Positions 9,639 to 18,671 of a stretch of DNA of 64,000 nt are shown here, piece after piece. The stretch comes from Bacteroidota bacterium (GTDB lineage: Bacteria; Bacteroidota; Bacteroidia; Flavobacteriales; Flavobacteriaceae). Below the pieces are notes generated by a model. It worked only from the letters and a program-made list of their open reading frames with translations. It ran no database searches and was not told the origin of the DNA. Each line of letters begins with the position of its first letter. The first letter of the stretch is position 1. Location: NCBI GenBank assembly GCA_018829465.1, contig JAHJTN010000017.1, positions 152,164 through 216,163 of the forward strand. Direction: 5' to 3'. Position numbers and translations under genes: made by a program.

Positions 9639-10931
9639 CTATTCTTTTTTGACCGGCTGAAATGTATCAAACCAAAACAACACCACTCCCAAACCGATTA
9701 GGCCCAAGCCTGCTAAACTTTCAAACGGCCGGTCAATCAACATATAAATCAATACCCAAAGGCTGAACAAGACATAAATAATTTGAAGAAAAGGTTTCAG
9801 CGGGCTTTGAAAAGTACTTTTGTCTCTTTTGACAAACAGCAAAGAAACCACCGTAAGCGTTCCCATCAATTGCAATACAAACCCTGCATAGAGCAACACC
9901 TGCTCAAAGGTTCCGGTCATGGTAAGCAAAATACTGATCCCCGTGTTGAGCCACAAAGCGCGCACCGGAATGCCAGAGTTGTTGGTTTTGGCCAGTGGCC
10001 GCCACAGTTTGTAATCCTTTGCCATGGCATGCGTCACCCGAGGGCCAATCCATACGTACCCGCTGATGGTGCCGACCAACTGCAAGGCTATAAAAAAACT
10101 CACCCATTTGATGCCGTTCACCGGAAAAATATTAGAGAAGGATATATTGGCAACCTCTACTTTGCCCATCAATTGGTCGAAGGAAGCATGTTTGAGAAAG
10201 ACGATTTGCAACAAAACATACACGATCATCACCAAAAGCGTACCGCCTATCAAGGCTTTGGGCAAACTGCTGCGCGGTTGGTCAATTTCTTCTACGATGT
10301 AAGCCGCAGCGTTCCAACCCGTGTAAGCATAGGAAACATAAATGAGTGAAACCGCGAAACCGGGCAATAAAATTTCGCGGCTCCAGGAAGCATCAAATTG
10401 GATGGCATTCACCGATTCCGGCGCGTACCAAAACCCAATGACAATCAAAGAAAACACAAAAAGCAATTTCAATGAAGTCACCACATCCTGAAACCAACCG
10501 CTTTGCCGCACATTAAAAGAATGCATGATACTCACCAAAAGGATGATGCCCAAACCAAACCAGTCGCCATTGGCTTTGCCCATAAATGGGTTGAGGTAGT
10601 CTGTCATGGCAATGGCGGCGATGGCGATGGGTGCCGAAAACCCGACCATGAGGGAAGTCCACGCGTAGAGATAACCCAAAAGCGGATGAAATATCTTGGA
10701 GAGAAAAATATAATCGCCACCCGAATTTTTGAAATGCGTACCCAATTCGGCATAGGTAAAAGCACCGATGAGTGCCATCACACCACCGATAAACCATAGC
10801 AAGACGATGCTCCAACTGCTTTTTAAGTCAACCAACTGAAACCCCAAACTCGTAAAGACGCCGGTGCCGATCATATTCGCAATGACCAGCCCGGCGGCAG
10901 TTTTCCATCCAATTTTAGCCTGTGGCATCAT
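9639..10931 (-). CDS. APC-family amino acid permease
   Basis: 430-residue inner-membrane transporter with about 12 hydrophobic segments. The N-terminus has the APC-superfamily helix-1 motif GLVIANMIGTGVFTSLGFQL, with the unwound GxG substrate-binding stretch, and later YAYTGWNAAAYIVEEIDQPRSSLPKAL, typical of helix 6. The gene starts 27 bp downstream of the TonB-dependent receptor stop on the same strand, which suggests co-transcription and joint uptake: receptor across the outer membrane, permease across the inner membrane. The substrate is not fixed by sequence. If the leader attenuator upstream of the receptor senses cysteine, a sulfur-containing amino acid or peptide is a reasonable guess. 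Confidence 0.88.
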   Translation of the reverse strand: MMPQAKIGWKTAAGLVIANMIGTGVFTSLGFQLVDLKSSWSIVLLWFIGGVMALIGAFTYAELGTHFKNSGGDYIFLSKIFHPLLGYLYAWTSLMVGFSAPIAIAAIAMTDYLNPFMGKANGDWFGLGIILLVSIMHSFNVRQSGWFQDVVTSLKLLFVFSLIVIGFWYAPESVNAIQFDASWSREILLPGFAVSLIYVSYAYTGWNAAAYIVEEIDQPRSSLPKALIGGTLLVMIVYVLLQIVFLKHASFDQLMGKVEVANISFSNIFPVNGIKWVSFFIALQLVGTISGYVWIGPRVTHAMAKDYKLWRPLAKTNNSGIPVRALWLNTGISILLTMTGTFEQVLLYAGFVLQLMGTLTVVSLLFVKRDKSTFQSPLKPFLQIIYVLFSLWVLIYMLIDRPFESLAGLGLIGLGVVLFWFDTFQPVKKE

Positions 10932-10958
10932 ACAGTTTTTATGCCTACAGGCGTTGTG

Positions 10959-13589
10959 TTAAAGTTTATACGTAAGCCTTGCAAAATAGAAAGCTCCTGT
11001 TGTTCCCATCTGTACGGGTGCATATTTGAATACGCCGAAAAAACTATTGTCATATTCTTGTCTGTCAGGAAATACATCAAATACATTGTTGACACCAGCA
11101 GTAAATTGCAAACCGTTAAACAGTTTGACTGTACCGGTCAAATCGGTTACCGTTCGCGGGTCGTGTTTTTGCGAAACGCCAAACGGGAAACCGTTTCTTG
11201 TCACCTGACCAAAATAGGTATTTCTCACGAGAAAATTAAATCTGCCAATGGCGTAATTCAAATTGAGTATTGCCTTGTGCTTGGGGATGTTAGACTCAAT
11301 CAAACTTTTTTCTTGTGGGCCAAAATACACATCTTCCTGACCGATAAATGCCTCGGGGAGGTTGTTGATGCCATCTTTTACGTTGTTGTCGTTGATGTTG
11401 TACAACAAAGATGCCGTGAGTTTGCCACCGCCCAAGCCGGTATTGTAATCGACCACCAAGTCCAATCCGTTGGTTTCGGTATCGACCGCATTGGTAAAAA
11501 ACCGTCCGGTGGAAGCCCCAAATTGACCGAAAAGATCTCTGAGTTCAGGCACCGGATCGCCAAACGGATCATTGCCCAAACTTCCTGTCAAAATGATGCG
11601 GTCGTCTATTTCGATGCGATAGGCATCTAAAGTGAACGATAGATTTTTAAGTGGTTTGTAGGTAAACCCGACGCTATAACTCACAGAGGTTTCTTCTTCT
11701 AACTCAGGGATTCCGAGTTGTTTGGCAACCTCGCTGTCGTTTCTGAAGATTCCGGTATTGAGCAATTCGCCATCAACGATATCTGTGGCAATGTTGTTGA
11801 AAAACTGTTGGTGCAGCGATGGTGCCCTAAAACCCGTGCTGATAGCTCCGCGAACGGCCAACGCATCGGACAGTTCGTATCGAGCCGTCAACTTTCCATT
11901 GAATGTGTCGCCAAAATCGCTGTAATCTTCGTATCTTCCGGCAAGGCCAATCAGGAAATTGTCAGTGACCTCTGCTTCCAAATCTATATAAAAGGAAACG
12001 CTGGTTCTGTTTTCAGCAACGGCATTCAAGGGTGAGAATCCGGGAAACGATTGCGCGCCACCGTTGATAAAAGAAGCTTCTTCACCTGCCGTAATTTCGT
12101 AACGTTCGTACCTGAATTCAGACCCGATCGCCACGTTCAGGCCGTTGAGTATATAATCGTAATATTTTCGGGCATCCAAATTGACCGTGTTTTGAAAAAA
12201 CTCGTGTCCACCGGCATCAAATTTGGTTGGGCTGTTGACCCCTAATGAGGGGTTGTTGCTGTTTTCGACGGTAAAATCAAAAATGTTTTCTCCAAGCGTG
12301 TTGCTCAAATCAAGATCCCACCGGCCCAGTTTGAAACGCACACCTGTTGACAGCGATTGGTCGCTGATGTCTGACAATAAAGAAGGTTGGAAACCGAACG
12401 GGAACAATTCGGGCACTACGTTGTCGGTCTCGCTTGGCAAACGTCTAAAACCGAAGCCTTGCCCGTCGCGGACATTCATTCCTCCCGACAGATAGAAAAC
12501 GGCTTTGTCGGAAAACGGATATTCCAAATTTAGAAAACCTTGTATATTTCGAATGGCAGCATCACCTACCTGAAAGTTGAAATCATCACGTTCTAAACCA
12601 TTTTCAGCCAATCTTTGGTCGTCAATTTCCCTGGCATTCGGGTTGCTGAAATCGTAAGCGAAAAAGTTACCAAATTCGGATTGGTCAAAAATAATCAAGT
12701 TGTGATTTTGGCTTCGGTTTGTTTTTTGGCGGTCGTTGAATCCCAAAGTGAGGTTGTAAAACCCGCCATCATCACCCAATTTGGCGCCGTAATTGAGATT
12801 TACATCTACCGTTTCCCCGTCTGCCCTTGAGGTTTGGCCATAAGTGGTATTGACTTCCAAACCGCTATCCTTTTTTAGGATCAGGTTGATGACACCCGCG
12901 ATGGCATCTGAGCCGTACTGAGCAGAGGCACCATCCCGCAACACTTCCACGCGTTCGATGGCTGCTGCCGGAATCGCACTTAAATCTGTCCCGACCGAGC
13001 CATTGCCAAACGTGCTTTGGTTGTTGACCAATGAGGTGGTGTGCCTTCTTTTTCCATTGATCAATACCAAGACCTGGTCGGGACCTAAACCGCGAAGCGA
13101 TGCCGGGTCGATATGCTCCGTTCCATCTGAGGCAGACTGCCGATTGTTGTTAAAAGAAGGCACTAAATAATTCAACATATCATTGATGTTGGTCTGCGGC
13201 AAAGTGGTTTTGATTTCATTTAAAGGCACCACATCTACCGGAACAGGCGTGTTGAGTTTACTCCTATTCGGATTGCGGCTTCCGGTAAGCGTGATTTCGC
13301 TCAGGCCCTCTGTTCTTGATTCGAGCGAAACATTCATGGTATTTCCCTGAACAAGAACTTCTTTAGCCTCAAAACCGAGTATTGAAAAAACCAGCGTTTG
13401 CCCCACTTGCGCCTGAATTTGAAACTTTCCGTCAAAATCGGTTGTGGTACCCATCTGCGTCCCTTTGATGACAATGTTTACACCCGGTAGCGGAATACCC
13501 GATGGGTCTGAGACAACGCCTTTAATAAAGTTTTGGGCTTGCAATGTGAGCCCGAATACCAACGATAGAAAAAATAGTTTTGTTTTCAT
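10959..13589 (-). CDS. TonB-dependent outer-membrane receptor with N-terminal carboxypeptidase-regulatory-like domain
   Basis: Outer-membrane active transporter. From the ATG at 13589 the protein has a signal peptide (MKTKLFFLSLVFGLTLQAQ), then a CarboxypepD_reg-like domain (GVVSDPSGIPLPGVNIVIKG), a plug domain (LRGLGPDQVLVLINGKRRHT, VEVLRDGASAQYGSDAIAGV) and a long beta-barrel ending in FYFARLTYKL with a terminal aromatic-x-Leu pattern. I reject the upstream in-frame ATG at 13625 because it would put 12 residues before the signal peptide. It is not SusC-like in layout and has no SusD partner. The mRNA leader carries a Cys-rich mini-ORF and a terminator, so expression is probably attenuated. 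The APC permease follows after 27 bp. Confidence 0.92.
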   Translation of the reverse strand: MKTKLFFLSLVFGLTLQAQNFIKGVVSDPSGIPLPGVNIVIKGTQMGTTTDFDGKFQIQAQVGQTLVFSILGFEAKEVLVQGNTMNVSLESRTEGLSEITLTGSRNPNRSKLNTPVPVDVVPLNEIKTTLPQTNINDMLNYLVPSFNNNRQSASDGTEHIDPASLRGLGPDQVLVLINGKRRHTTSLVNNQSTFGNGSVGTDLSAIPAAAIERVEVLRDGASAQYGSDAIAGVINLILKKDSGLEVNTTYGQTSRADGETVDVNLNYGAKLGDDGGFYNLTLGFNDRQKTNRSQNHNLIIFDQSEFGNFFAYDFSNPNAREIDDQRLAENGLERDDFNFQVGDAAIRNIQGFLNLEYPFSDKAVFYLSGGMNVRDGQGFGFRRLPSETDNVVPELFPFGFQPSLLSDISDQSLSTGVRFKLGRWDLDLSNTLGENIFDFTVENSNNPSLGVNSPTKFDAGGHEFFQNTVNLDARKYYDYILNGLNVAIGSEFRYERYEITAGEEASFINGGAQSFPGFSPLNAVAENRTSVSFYIDLEAEVTDNFLIGLAGRYEDYSDFGDTFNGKLTARYELSDALAVRGAISTGFRAPSLHQQFFNNIATDIVDGELLNTGIFRNDSEVAKQLGIPELEEETSVSYSVGFTYKPLKNLSFTLDAYRIEIDDRIILTGSLGNDPFGDPVPELRDLFGQFGASTGRFFTNAVDTETNGLDLVVDYNTGLGGGKLTASLLYNINDNNVKDGINNLPEAFIGQEDVYFGPQEKSLIESNIPKHKAILNLNYAIGRFNFLVRNTYFGQVTRNGFPFGVSQKHDPRTVTDLTGTVKLFNGLQFTAGVNNVFDVFPDRQEYDNSFFGVFKYAPVQMGTTGAFYFARLTYKL

Positions 13590-13642
13590 AATCTTATTTA
13601 TTGTGATGCCTTTATTGAATAGCATCTGTTAGTGTTGAATTT

Positions 13643-13679
13643 TTTTATAAAAAAAACCTCGCATAAAATATGGGAGGTT
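13643..13679 (-). terminator. Leader terminator (attenuator) before the TonB receptor
   Basis: On the minus strand AACCTC/GAGGTT arms (13674-13679 and 13655-13660) are extended by a second 4-bp stem CATA/TATG across one G-G mismatch, leaving a short A/T loop. A run of eight T follows on the same strand. This is a typical intrinsic terminator, but it lies between the promoter and the receptor start codon, 30 bases after the leader-ORF stop. Upstream AGGTC/GACC and AGGT/ACCT segments could form competing hairpins. The position implies regulated read-through. Confidence 0.75.
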
Positions 13680-13708
13680 ACTTACAGGTTTTTGACCTTT
13701 GTATCGGG

Positions 13709-13756
13709 TCAACAACTGCAGCAACACATTCGGAGTGTACACATAAGTTTTGTCAT
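13709..13756 (-). CDS. Cys-rich leader peptide MTKLMCTLRMCCCSC
   Basis: A 15-codon reading frame directly readable on the minus strand: ATG at 13756, TGA at 13709-13711. Five of 15 residues are Cys, four of them within the last five codons (CCCSC), immediately before the stop. It begins about 30 bases downstream of a strong promoter match and is followed by an intrinsic terminator 30 bases on, then the TonB receptor start. That is the layout of a transcription-attenuation leader peptide, where ribosome stalling at scarce Cys-tRNA would prevent the terminator. Cys-rich leaders are known before sulfur genes in Actinobacteria; its role here is inference. An in-frame ATG at codon 5 is an alternative start. 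Confidence 0.65.
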   Translation of the reverse strand: MTKLMCTLRMCCCSC

Positions 13757-13787
13757 AGCAATAAAGAATTTAGTAAAATTTAAAGGG

Positions 13788-13818
13788 CAAAAGTATCACT
13801 TTTTTCAAATTCTACAAA
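13788..13818 (-). promoter_or_regulatory. Promoter of the leader peptide/TonB receptor/APC operon
   Basis: Minus strand TTTG (13815-13818), 19-base spacer, TACTTTTG (13788-13795): a full match to the Bacteroidota -33/-7 consensus. Transcription would begin around 13780, about 25 bases before the leader ATG, so the leader ORF and the terminator would both be in the transcript. Confidence 0.6.
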
Positions 13819-14008
13819 TCTGGTAGAGTTTTTTTTTTACACATAGGCACATACATATTTTTGATGACAAATAAATCCAAAAAAAATATATGATTTGAAG
13901 ACGTTAAATTCATTTTGTGTGAATAAAAATATACTGCTTTAACACCCTCTACTGTTATTTTGTTAAAAAAAATCACTAAAATTGTTCGGTTTTTAAAAAA
14001 TCAAACTT

Positions 14009-16180
14009 ATGCAAAGTAGAATATCAAAGTTTATCTTCTTTTTATGGGTGCCTGCCCTACTCTTCTCTCAACAGCAAGAGTTTTCTCTCGAAGAAATATG
14101 GTCGGGAGCTTTTCGCACCCAATCTTTACAATCGCTCAACTCACTACAAGATGGTCAACACTACACTGTTTTAGAATATGACAGGGTCGCACGTGCATCC
14201 AAAATAGTTGTTTACGAATATTTGACCGGCAACCAAACAAAGGTTTTGATAGACGGGAAAGACTATCCGGAAGTGAAAGCTTTTGAGGATTACACCTTTA
14301 GTCGTGATGAAAAAAAACTTCTGCTCAGCACCGATTCCGAACCTATATTCAGAAGATCTTCCAAAGGTATTTATTGGGTTTTTGATACCGATTTGCAAAA
14401 ACTGTTTCAGGTTTCAGACAAGCCCATTCAAGAGCCCACTTTTTCACCGGACGGATTGAAGGTGGCTTATGTGTTTGGAAACAATCTATTTGTAAAGGAA
14501 ATCGGCACGGGAAAAACTACGCAAATCACCTTCGATGGCAAAAAAAACAGCATCATCAACGGTTTGACAGATTGGGTTTACGAAGAAGAGTTGTCTTTCG
14601 TACGCGCATTTGATTGGAACCAAACCGGCGACAAAATCGCCTTTATCCGTTTTGACGAATCTGAAGTGCCCGAGTTTTCGATGAGCGTTTTTGGAAAGGA
14701 ATTGTATCCGCAAGTGGAAACCTTCAAATACCCGAAAGCAGGAGAAAAAAACTCAGCAGTTTCGTTGCACATTTATAACCTGAACAATCAAAAAACTTCC
14801 CCGGTAGATTTGAGTGATTACCAAGATTTCTACATCGCGCGCATCGGTTGGACCAAGGAAGACAATACTTTGGCAACTTTGATTTTAAATAGGCATCAAA
14901 ACCAAGTAGATTTGCTGTTTGTTAACGGAAATACTACTGAAAAACAACGCATTTTAAGAGAAACCGACAAGGCTTATATCGAACAACCCGAAATGCCACC
15001 GTTCTTAGCCGACAACAGTTTTATCTGGGCTAGCGAGCGCGATGGATTCAACCATTTGTATCACTTCGACAATACCGGAAAACTCCGCAACAAGATTACC
15101 GAAGGCAATTGGGACGTGACTTCATTTTACGGCTATGACCCAAAATCGAAACGGGTATTTTATCAATCGGTGGAAAACGGCAGCATCAATAGGGACATTT
15201 ATTCGGTAAAATTAAACGGTAAAAACAAACTCCGTTTATCATCTGAAGCCGGTAATAATCGCGCCGATTTTAGTGCCGATTTTTCGTATTACATCCAATC
15301 GTTCAGCAACAGTACAACCGCGCCGCGTTTCACTTTACACAGTGGTAAGGACGGTAAAAAACTCAAAGATATTAAAGACAATCAGGCTTTGGTGGATAAA
15401 CTCAAAGGCTACCGGTTACCCGTCAAAGAATTTTCCACGCTGAAAGTGGAGAATTTTGACCTGAATATGTGGATGATCAAACCCACAGATTTTGACCCCA
15501 ATAAAAAATATCCGGTGTTTATGTTTCAATACTCCGGACCGGGTTCGCAGAGCGTCTCCAACACTTGGAACAGCACCAATGATTATTGGTATTTTATGTT
15601 GGCACAACAAGGTTATATCGTAGTTTGCGTGGACGGCAGAGGTACGGGTATGCGCGGCGCAGACTTCAAAAAAATGACTTACAAAGAACTCGGGAAATAC
15701 GAAGTAGAAGACCAAATCAACGCTGCTATTGAGCTGGGAAAAAGATCTTACGTAGATGCGTCACGCATGGGGATTTGGGGTTGGAGCTACGGTGGTTTTA
15801 TGGCTTCAAACGCTATTTTTCAAGGCGCGGATGTGTTTAAAATGGCAATTGCGGTTGCCCCGGTTACCAGCTGGCGGTTTTACGACACCATCTACACCGA
15901 GCGCTATATGCAAACACCGCAGGAAAATCCGGGTGGCTATGACAACAATTCGCCCATCAACCATGTAGATAAATTGAAAGGTGCTTTTCTGCTCGTACAT
16001 GGCTCGGCAGATGATAATGTACATGTGCAAAATACCATGCAAATGGTTGAAGCACTCGTTCAAGCAAACAAACAATTTGATTGGGCTATATATCCCGATA
16101 AAAACCATGGTATTTTTGGTGGAAACACACGGCTTCAGCTCTATCATAAAATGACGGATTTCATCAAAAATAATTTATAA
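14009..16180 (+). CDS. Dipeptidyl peptidase IV (S9B family)
   Basis: 723-residue exported serine peptidase that removes X-Pro or X-Ala dipeptides from peptide N-termini, presumably in the periplasm. Signal peptide at the N-terminus (ISKFIFFLWVPALLFSQQ), an eight-bladed propeller domain containing the Glu pair of DPP4 enzymes (DWVYEEELSF), and a C-terminal alpha/beta-hydrolase domain. The catalytic triad is Ser593 (GWSYGG), Asp668 (HGSADDNVH) and His700 (DKNHGIF). It is divergent from the receptor operon and is followed by an ORF6N remnant and a POT-family peptide transporter, consistent with extracellular peptide use. Confidence 0.95.
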   Translation: MQSRISKFIFFLWVPALLFSQQQEFSLEEIWSGAFRTQSLQSLNSLQDGQHYTVLEYDRVARASKIVVYEYLTGNQTKVLIDGKDYPEVKAFEDYTFSRDEKKLLLSTDSEPIFRRSSKGIYWVFDTDLQKLFQVSDKPIQEPTFSPDGLKVAYVFGNNLFVKEIGTGKTTQITFDGKKNSIINGLTDWVYEEELSFVRAFDWNQTGDKIAFIRFDESEVPEFSMSVFGKELYPQVETFKYPKAGEKNSAVSLHIYNLNNQKTSPVDLSDYQDFYIARIGWTKEDNTLATLILNRHQNQVDLLFVNGNTTEKQRILRETDKAYIEQPEMPPFLADNSFIWASERDGFNHLYHFDNTGKLRNKITEGNWDVTSFYGYDPKSKRVFYQSVENGSINRDIYSVKLNGKNKLRLSSEAGNNRADFSADFSYYIQSFSNSTTAPRFTLHSGKDGKKLKDIKDNQALVDKLKGYRLPVKEFSTLKVENFDLNMWMIKPTDFDPNKKYPVFMFQYSGPGSQSVSNTWNSTNDYWYFMLAQQGYIVVCVDGRGTGMRGADFKKMTYKELGKYEVEDQINAAIELGKRSYVDASRMGIWGWSYGGFMASNAIFQGADVFKMAIAVAPVTSWRFYDTIYTERYMQTPQENPGGYDNNSPINHVDKLKGAFLLVHGSADDNVHVQNTMQMVEALVQANKQFDWAIYPDKNHGIFGGNTRLQLYHKMTDFIKNNL

Positions 16181-16189
16181 TACCCTGTC

Positions 16190-16348
16190 ATGCATTTGGT
16201 TTCCATTCAAAATAAGATATACGAGGTTCGCGGGGTCAGCGAAATGTTAGATTTTGATTTGGCGGAACTTTATGAGGTCAAAACCCGGATTTTAAATCGA
16301 ACTAAACAAGATTTTGGCTTAGTATTGATTAATATGCCATCGACATGA
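16190..16348 (+). pseudogene. Truncated ORF6N-domain protein remnant
   Basis: A 52-codon frame starting 10 bases after the dipeptidyl peptidase stop. It contains IQNKIYEVRGVSEMLDFDLA followed by ELYEVKTRILNRTKQ, the characteristic N-terminal ORF6N DNA-binding motif normally continued by a domain of 100 or more further residues in phage or plasmid-type regulators. Here the match is lost after about residue 40 and a stop comes at 16348. The family match is clear; the shortness indicates a decayed gene left between two peptide-metabolism genes. Confidence 0.65.
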
Positions 16349-16396
16349 TCACGTAGAAACAATTTATAAACATATAACCAAACTAAATACAACTTT

Positions 16397-17959
16397 ATGG
16401 AATTCAAATACGGCGGTTCAGAAACCAACCAGTTGACTGTTTTAGGCCATCCCTCCGGCTTATTCGTCTTGTTCTTTACAGAAATGTGGGAACGTTTTAG
16501 CTATTATGGTATGCGCGCTTTGTTGGTGCTTTTTCTCACAGCATCTTTGATGGACGAAGGTTGGGCGTGGGCGCGCGATGAAGCTTTAGTGTTATACGGA
16601 TGGTACACCGGGTTGGTTTACATCACGCCTATTTTGGGAGGTCTGATTGCAGATAAACTTTTGGGTTACAGAAAAGCAGTTACTTTGGGAGCTCTTATAA
16701 TGACCTTGGGCCATGCTTCCATGGCTATGGAAGGGCTTACAGGCAATTTCTTTTATTTGGGATTGGCACTTTTAATCATAGGAAATGGTTTATTTAAGCC
16801 CAATATTTCTTCCATAGTCGGGCAACTCTACAAAACGCAAGGCAAAGAAAAAGACGCCGGCTACACTATTTTTTATATGGGTATCAATGCAGGTGCATTT
16901 TTGGGTATTCTGCTTTGTGGTTATATAGGTGAAAAAGTAGGATGGCACTATGGCTTCGGCTTGGCCGGAATTTTTATGTTTTTTGGGATGTTGCAATTTT
17001 GGTTTGCACAAAAGATTTTCGGAAAAATCGGATTAAACCCCAAAGAAACCTTGGCATACAAAGATGATAACCCGCAAACTGAAGTGGCACAAGAAGAAAT
17101 TTCAACACAGGTTAAAGCAGATCGCATCTTGGTAATCAGTGTTTTTGCCCTGTTTACCATCTTTTTTTGGTGGGCTTTTGAGCAAGCAGGCGGCTCGATG
17201 ACCGTTTTTGCCAACGATTACACCAATAGGGTTTTAGAAGGCGATGGTGCCACCACATTTAAGGTATTCAACACCTTGCTCACTGTGGTACCGATGATTA
17301 TCATCACTTGGGTTTTAGCACTATTATTCAAACAAACCTATGCCAAATTTGCATTGTCTAATATCTTTTTAGGTGTCAGCTTTGCAATAATTTGGGCTAT
17401 TGTAATTTGGATGCTTCAGAAAGAATTCTATTCGGAGTCCACTGAGGTTCCAGCCTCTTGGTTTGGAATTCTGAATTCCTTTTTTATCATCGCATTTGCA
17501 CCCCTTTTCTCTAAAATCTGGGAGAACGTTTGGAATCCGTCTGGTCCGGTGAAATTTGCTATAGGCCTCATCCTGCTCGGTATCGGTTTTGGCGCCTTAT
17601 CTTATGGTGCATCTTCTATTCCATCGGGTGCGCAAACAGCAGCCGTGAGTATGGTTTGGCTAATTTTGGCCTATTTGTTTCATACTTTAGGAGAACTGTG
17701 TGTGTCGCCCGTGGGACTGTCGTATGTGTCAAAGCTAGCACCGGCTAAACTGGTTGGACTGATGTTTGGCATTTGGTTTTTGGCCAATTTTGTAGCCAAC
17801 CTAATGGGTGGGATCACCGGAAGTTATATAGATGCCATTTCAGAAAAGTATTCGTTAGCGGTGTTTTTCTTAATATTTACGTTAATTCCTTTTGCTGCAG
17901 GAATAATCATGCTAATTTTGAACAAATTTCTCATCAAAAAAATGCACGGCATACATTGA
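16397..17959 (+). CDS. POT-family proton-dependent oligopeptide transporter
   Basis: 520-residue inner-membrane symporter for di- and tripeptides. The N-terminus carries the POT hallmarks GHPSGLFVLFFTEMWERFSYYGMR (ExxERFxYYG motif in helix 1) and GGLIADKLLGYRK. Further on are GNGLFKPNISSIVGQLY and FYMGINAGAFLGILLCG, the two family signature regions. Multiple hydrophobic helices run through to the C-terminus. It follows DPP4 on the same strand, so di- and tripeptides released by that enzyme could be imported here. A thioredoxin-like gene follows after 38 bp. Confidence 0.94.
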   Translation: MEFKYGGSETNQLTVLGHPSGLFVLFFTEMWERFSYYGMRALLVLFLTASLMDEGWAWARDEALVLYGWYTGLVYITPILGGLIADKLLGYRKAVTLGALIMTLGHASMAMEGLTGNFFYLGLALLIIGNGLFKPNISSIVGQLYKTQGKEKDAGYTIFYMGINAGAFLGILLCGYIGEKVGWHYGFGLAGIFMFFGMLQFWFAQKIFGKIGLNPKETLAYKDDNPQTEVAQEEISTQVKADRILVISVFALFTIFFWWAFEQAGGSMTVFANDYTNRVLEGDGATTFKVFNTLLTVVPMIIITWVLALLFKQTYAKFALSNIFLGVSFAIIWAIVIWMLQKEFYSESTEVPASWFGILNSFFIIAFAPLFSKIWENVWNPSGPVKFAIGLILLGIGFGALSYGASSIPSGAQTAAVSMVWLILAYLFHTLGELCVSPVGLSYVSKLAPAKLVGLMFGIWFLANFVANLMGGITGSYIDAISEKYSLAVFFLIFTLIPFAAGIIMLILNKFLIKKMHGIH

Positions 17960-17997
17960 TGTAAGTTTAAAATTTATTTTACGACTAAGCGCGCGAT

Positions 17998-18537
17998 ATG
18001 AAAAGAATTGTTTTAATACTTATGCTGATTCCTGTCACCTTGATGGCTCAGGAAATCAAATGGATGAGTTTGGCAGAAGCCTTAGAAGCTCAAAAAAAAG
18101 AGCCGCGAAAAATCATGATGGATGTCTATACCAATTGGTGCGGTCCATGTAAAATGATGGACAAAAACACCTTTGCGAATCCGGATGTAGCCGCCTATGT
18201 CAGCAAATATTTTTACGCTGTCAAATTCAATGCAGAGGGTAATGAAAATATAAATTATCAGGGCAAAGCGTTTGTCAATACCAACTACAATCCGGAACAC
18301 GCTAATAAGCGGAGTTACCAGCATCCATTTGCAGCTTTTATGCGCATTGAGGGTTATCCGTCTATGGTGTTTTTGGATGAAAAAGGAGATTTTATTTCAC
18401 CCATTACAGGCTACAGAACACCCAAACAGTTAGAGGTCTATCTGAAAGTTTTTCATACAGACGCGTATAAAAACATCAATACCGCTGAGGATTGGCAAAG
18501 TTTTCAAGAAAGTTTTGTATCCGAGTTTAACGACTGA
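17998..18537 (+). CDS. Periplasmic thioredoxin-like protein
   Basis: 179 residues with a signal peptide (MKRIVLILMLIPVTLMAQ) and a thioredoxin fold carrying the redox motif NWCGPCKMMDKNTF, about residues 43-56. Further family features are GYPSMVFLDEKG, containing the cis-proline region, and a C-terminal helix. It probably reduces or isomerises disulfides in exported proteins, but the partner is unknown. It lies 38 bp downstream of the POT transporter, probably in the same transcript, and is followed by a clear intrinsic terminator. Confidence 0.87.
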   Translation: MKRIVLILMLIPVTLMAQEIKWMSLAEALEAQKKEPRKIMMDVYTNWCGPCKMMDKNTFANPDVAAYVSKYFYAVKFNAEGNENINYQGKAFVNTNYNPEHANKRSYQHPFAAFMRIEGYPSMVFLDEKGDFISPITGYRTPKQLEVYLKVFHTDAYKNINTAEDWQSFQESFVSEFND

Positions 18538-18561
18538 TACACGTGCAATACAACAATACTT

Positions 18562-18587
18562 AAAGGATGCTCTGTGCATCCTTTTTT
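18562..18587 (+). terminator. Intrinsic terminator after the thioredoxin-like gene
   Basis: AAAGGATGC, a 5-base loop, then GCATCCTTTTTT: a 9-bp perfect stem running into a T tract, 24 bases after the stop codon of the thioredoxin-like gene. It would end the POT transporter/thioredoxin transcript before the aroB promoter. Confidence 0.85.
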
Positions 18588-18620
18588 GTTTAAAAAATAT
18601 AGGAGCTTGTTTGTATTCCA

Positions 18621-18652
18621 TTGAACAAACTGTAAAAACTAACTTATATTTG
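18621..18652 (+). promoter_or_regulatory. Promoter of aroB
   Basis: TTG at 18621-18623, a 21-base spacer and TATATTTG at 18645-18652, matching the Bacteroidota -33/-7 pattern (TAnnTTTG exact). It lies 20 bases before the aroB ATG and after the upstream terminator, so aroB starts its own transcript. Confidence 0.5.
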
Positions 18653-18671
18653 CGGTGATATTTTTTAAAAA

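Noticed and set aside
13632..13826. 64-codon plus-strand frame in the receptor leader
   Set aside because: It is antisense to the promoter, leader peptide and terminator, which explain the sequence better.
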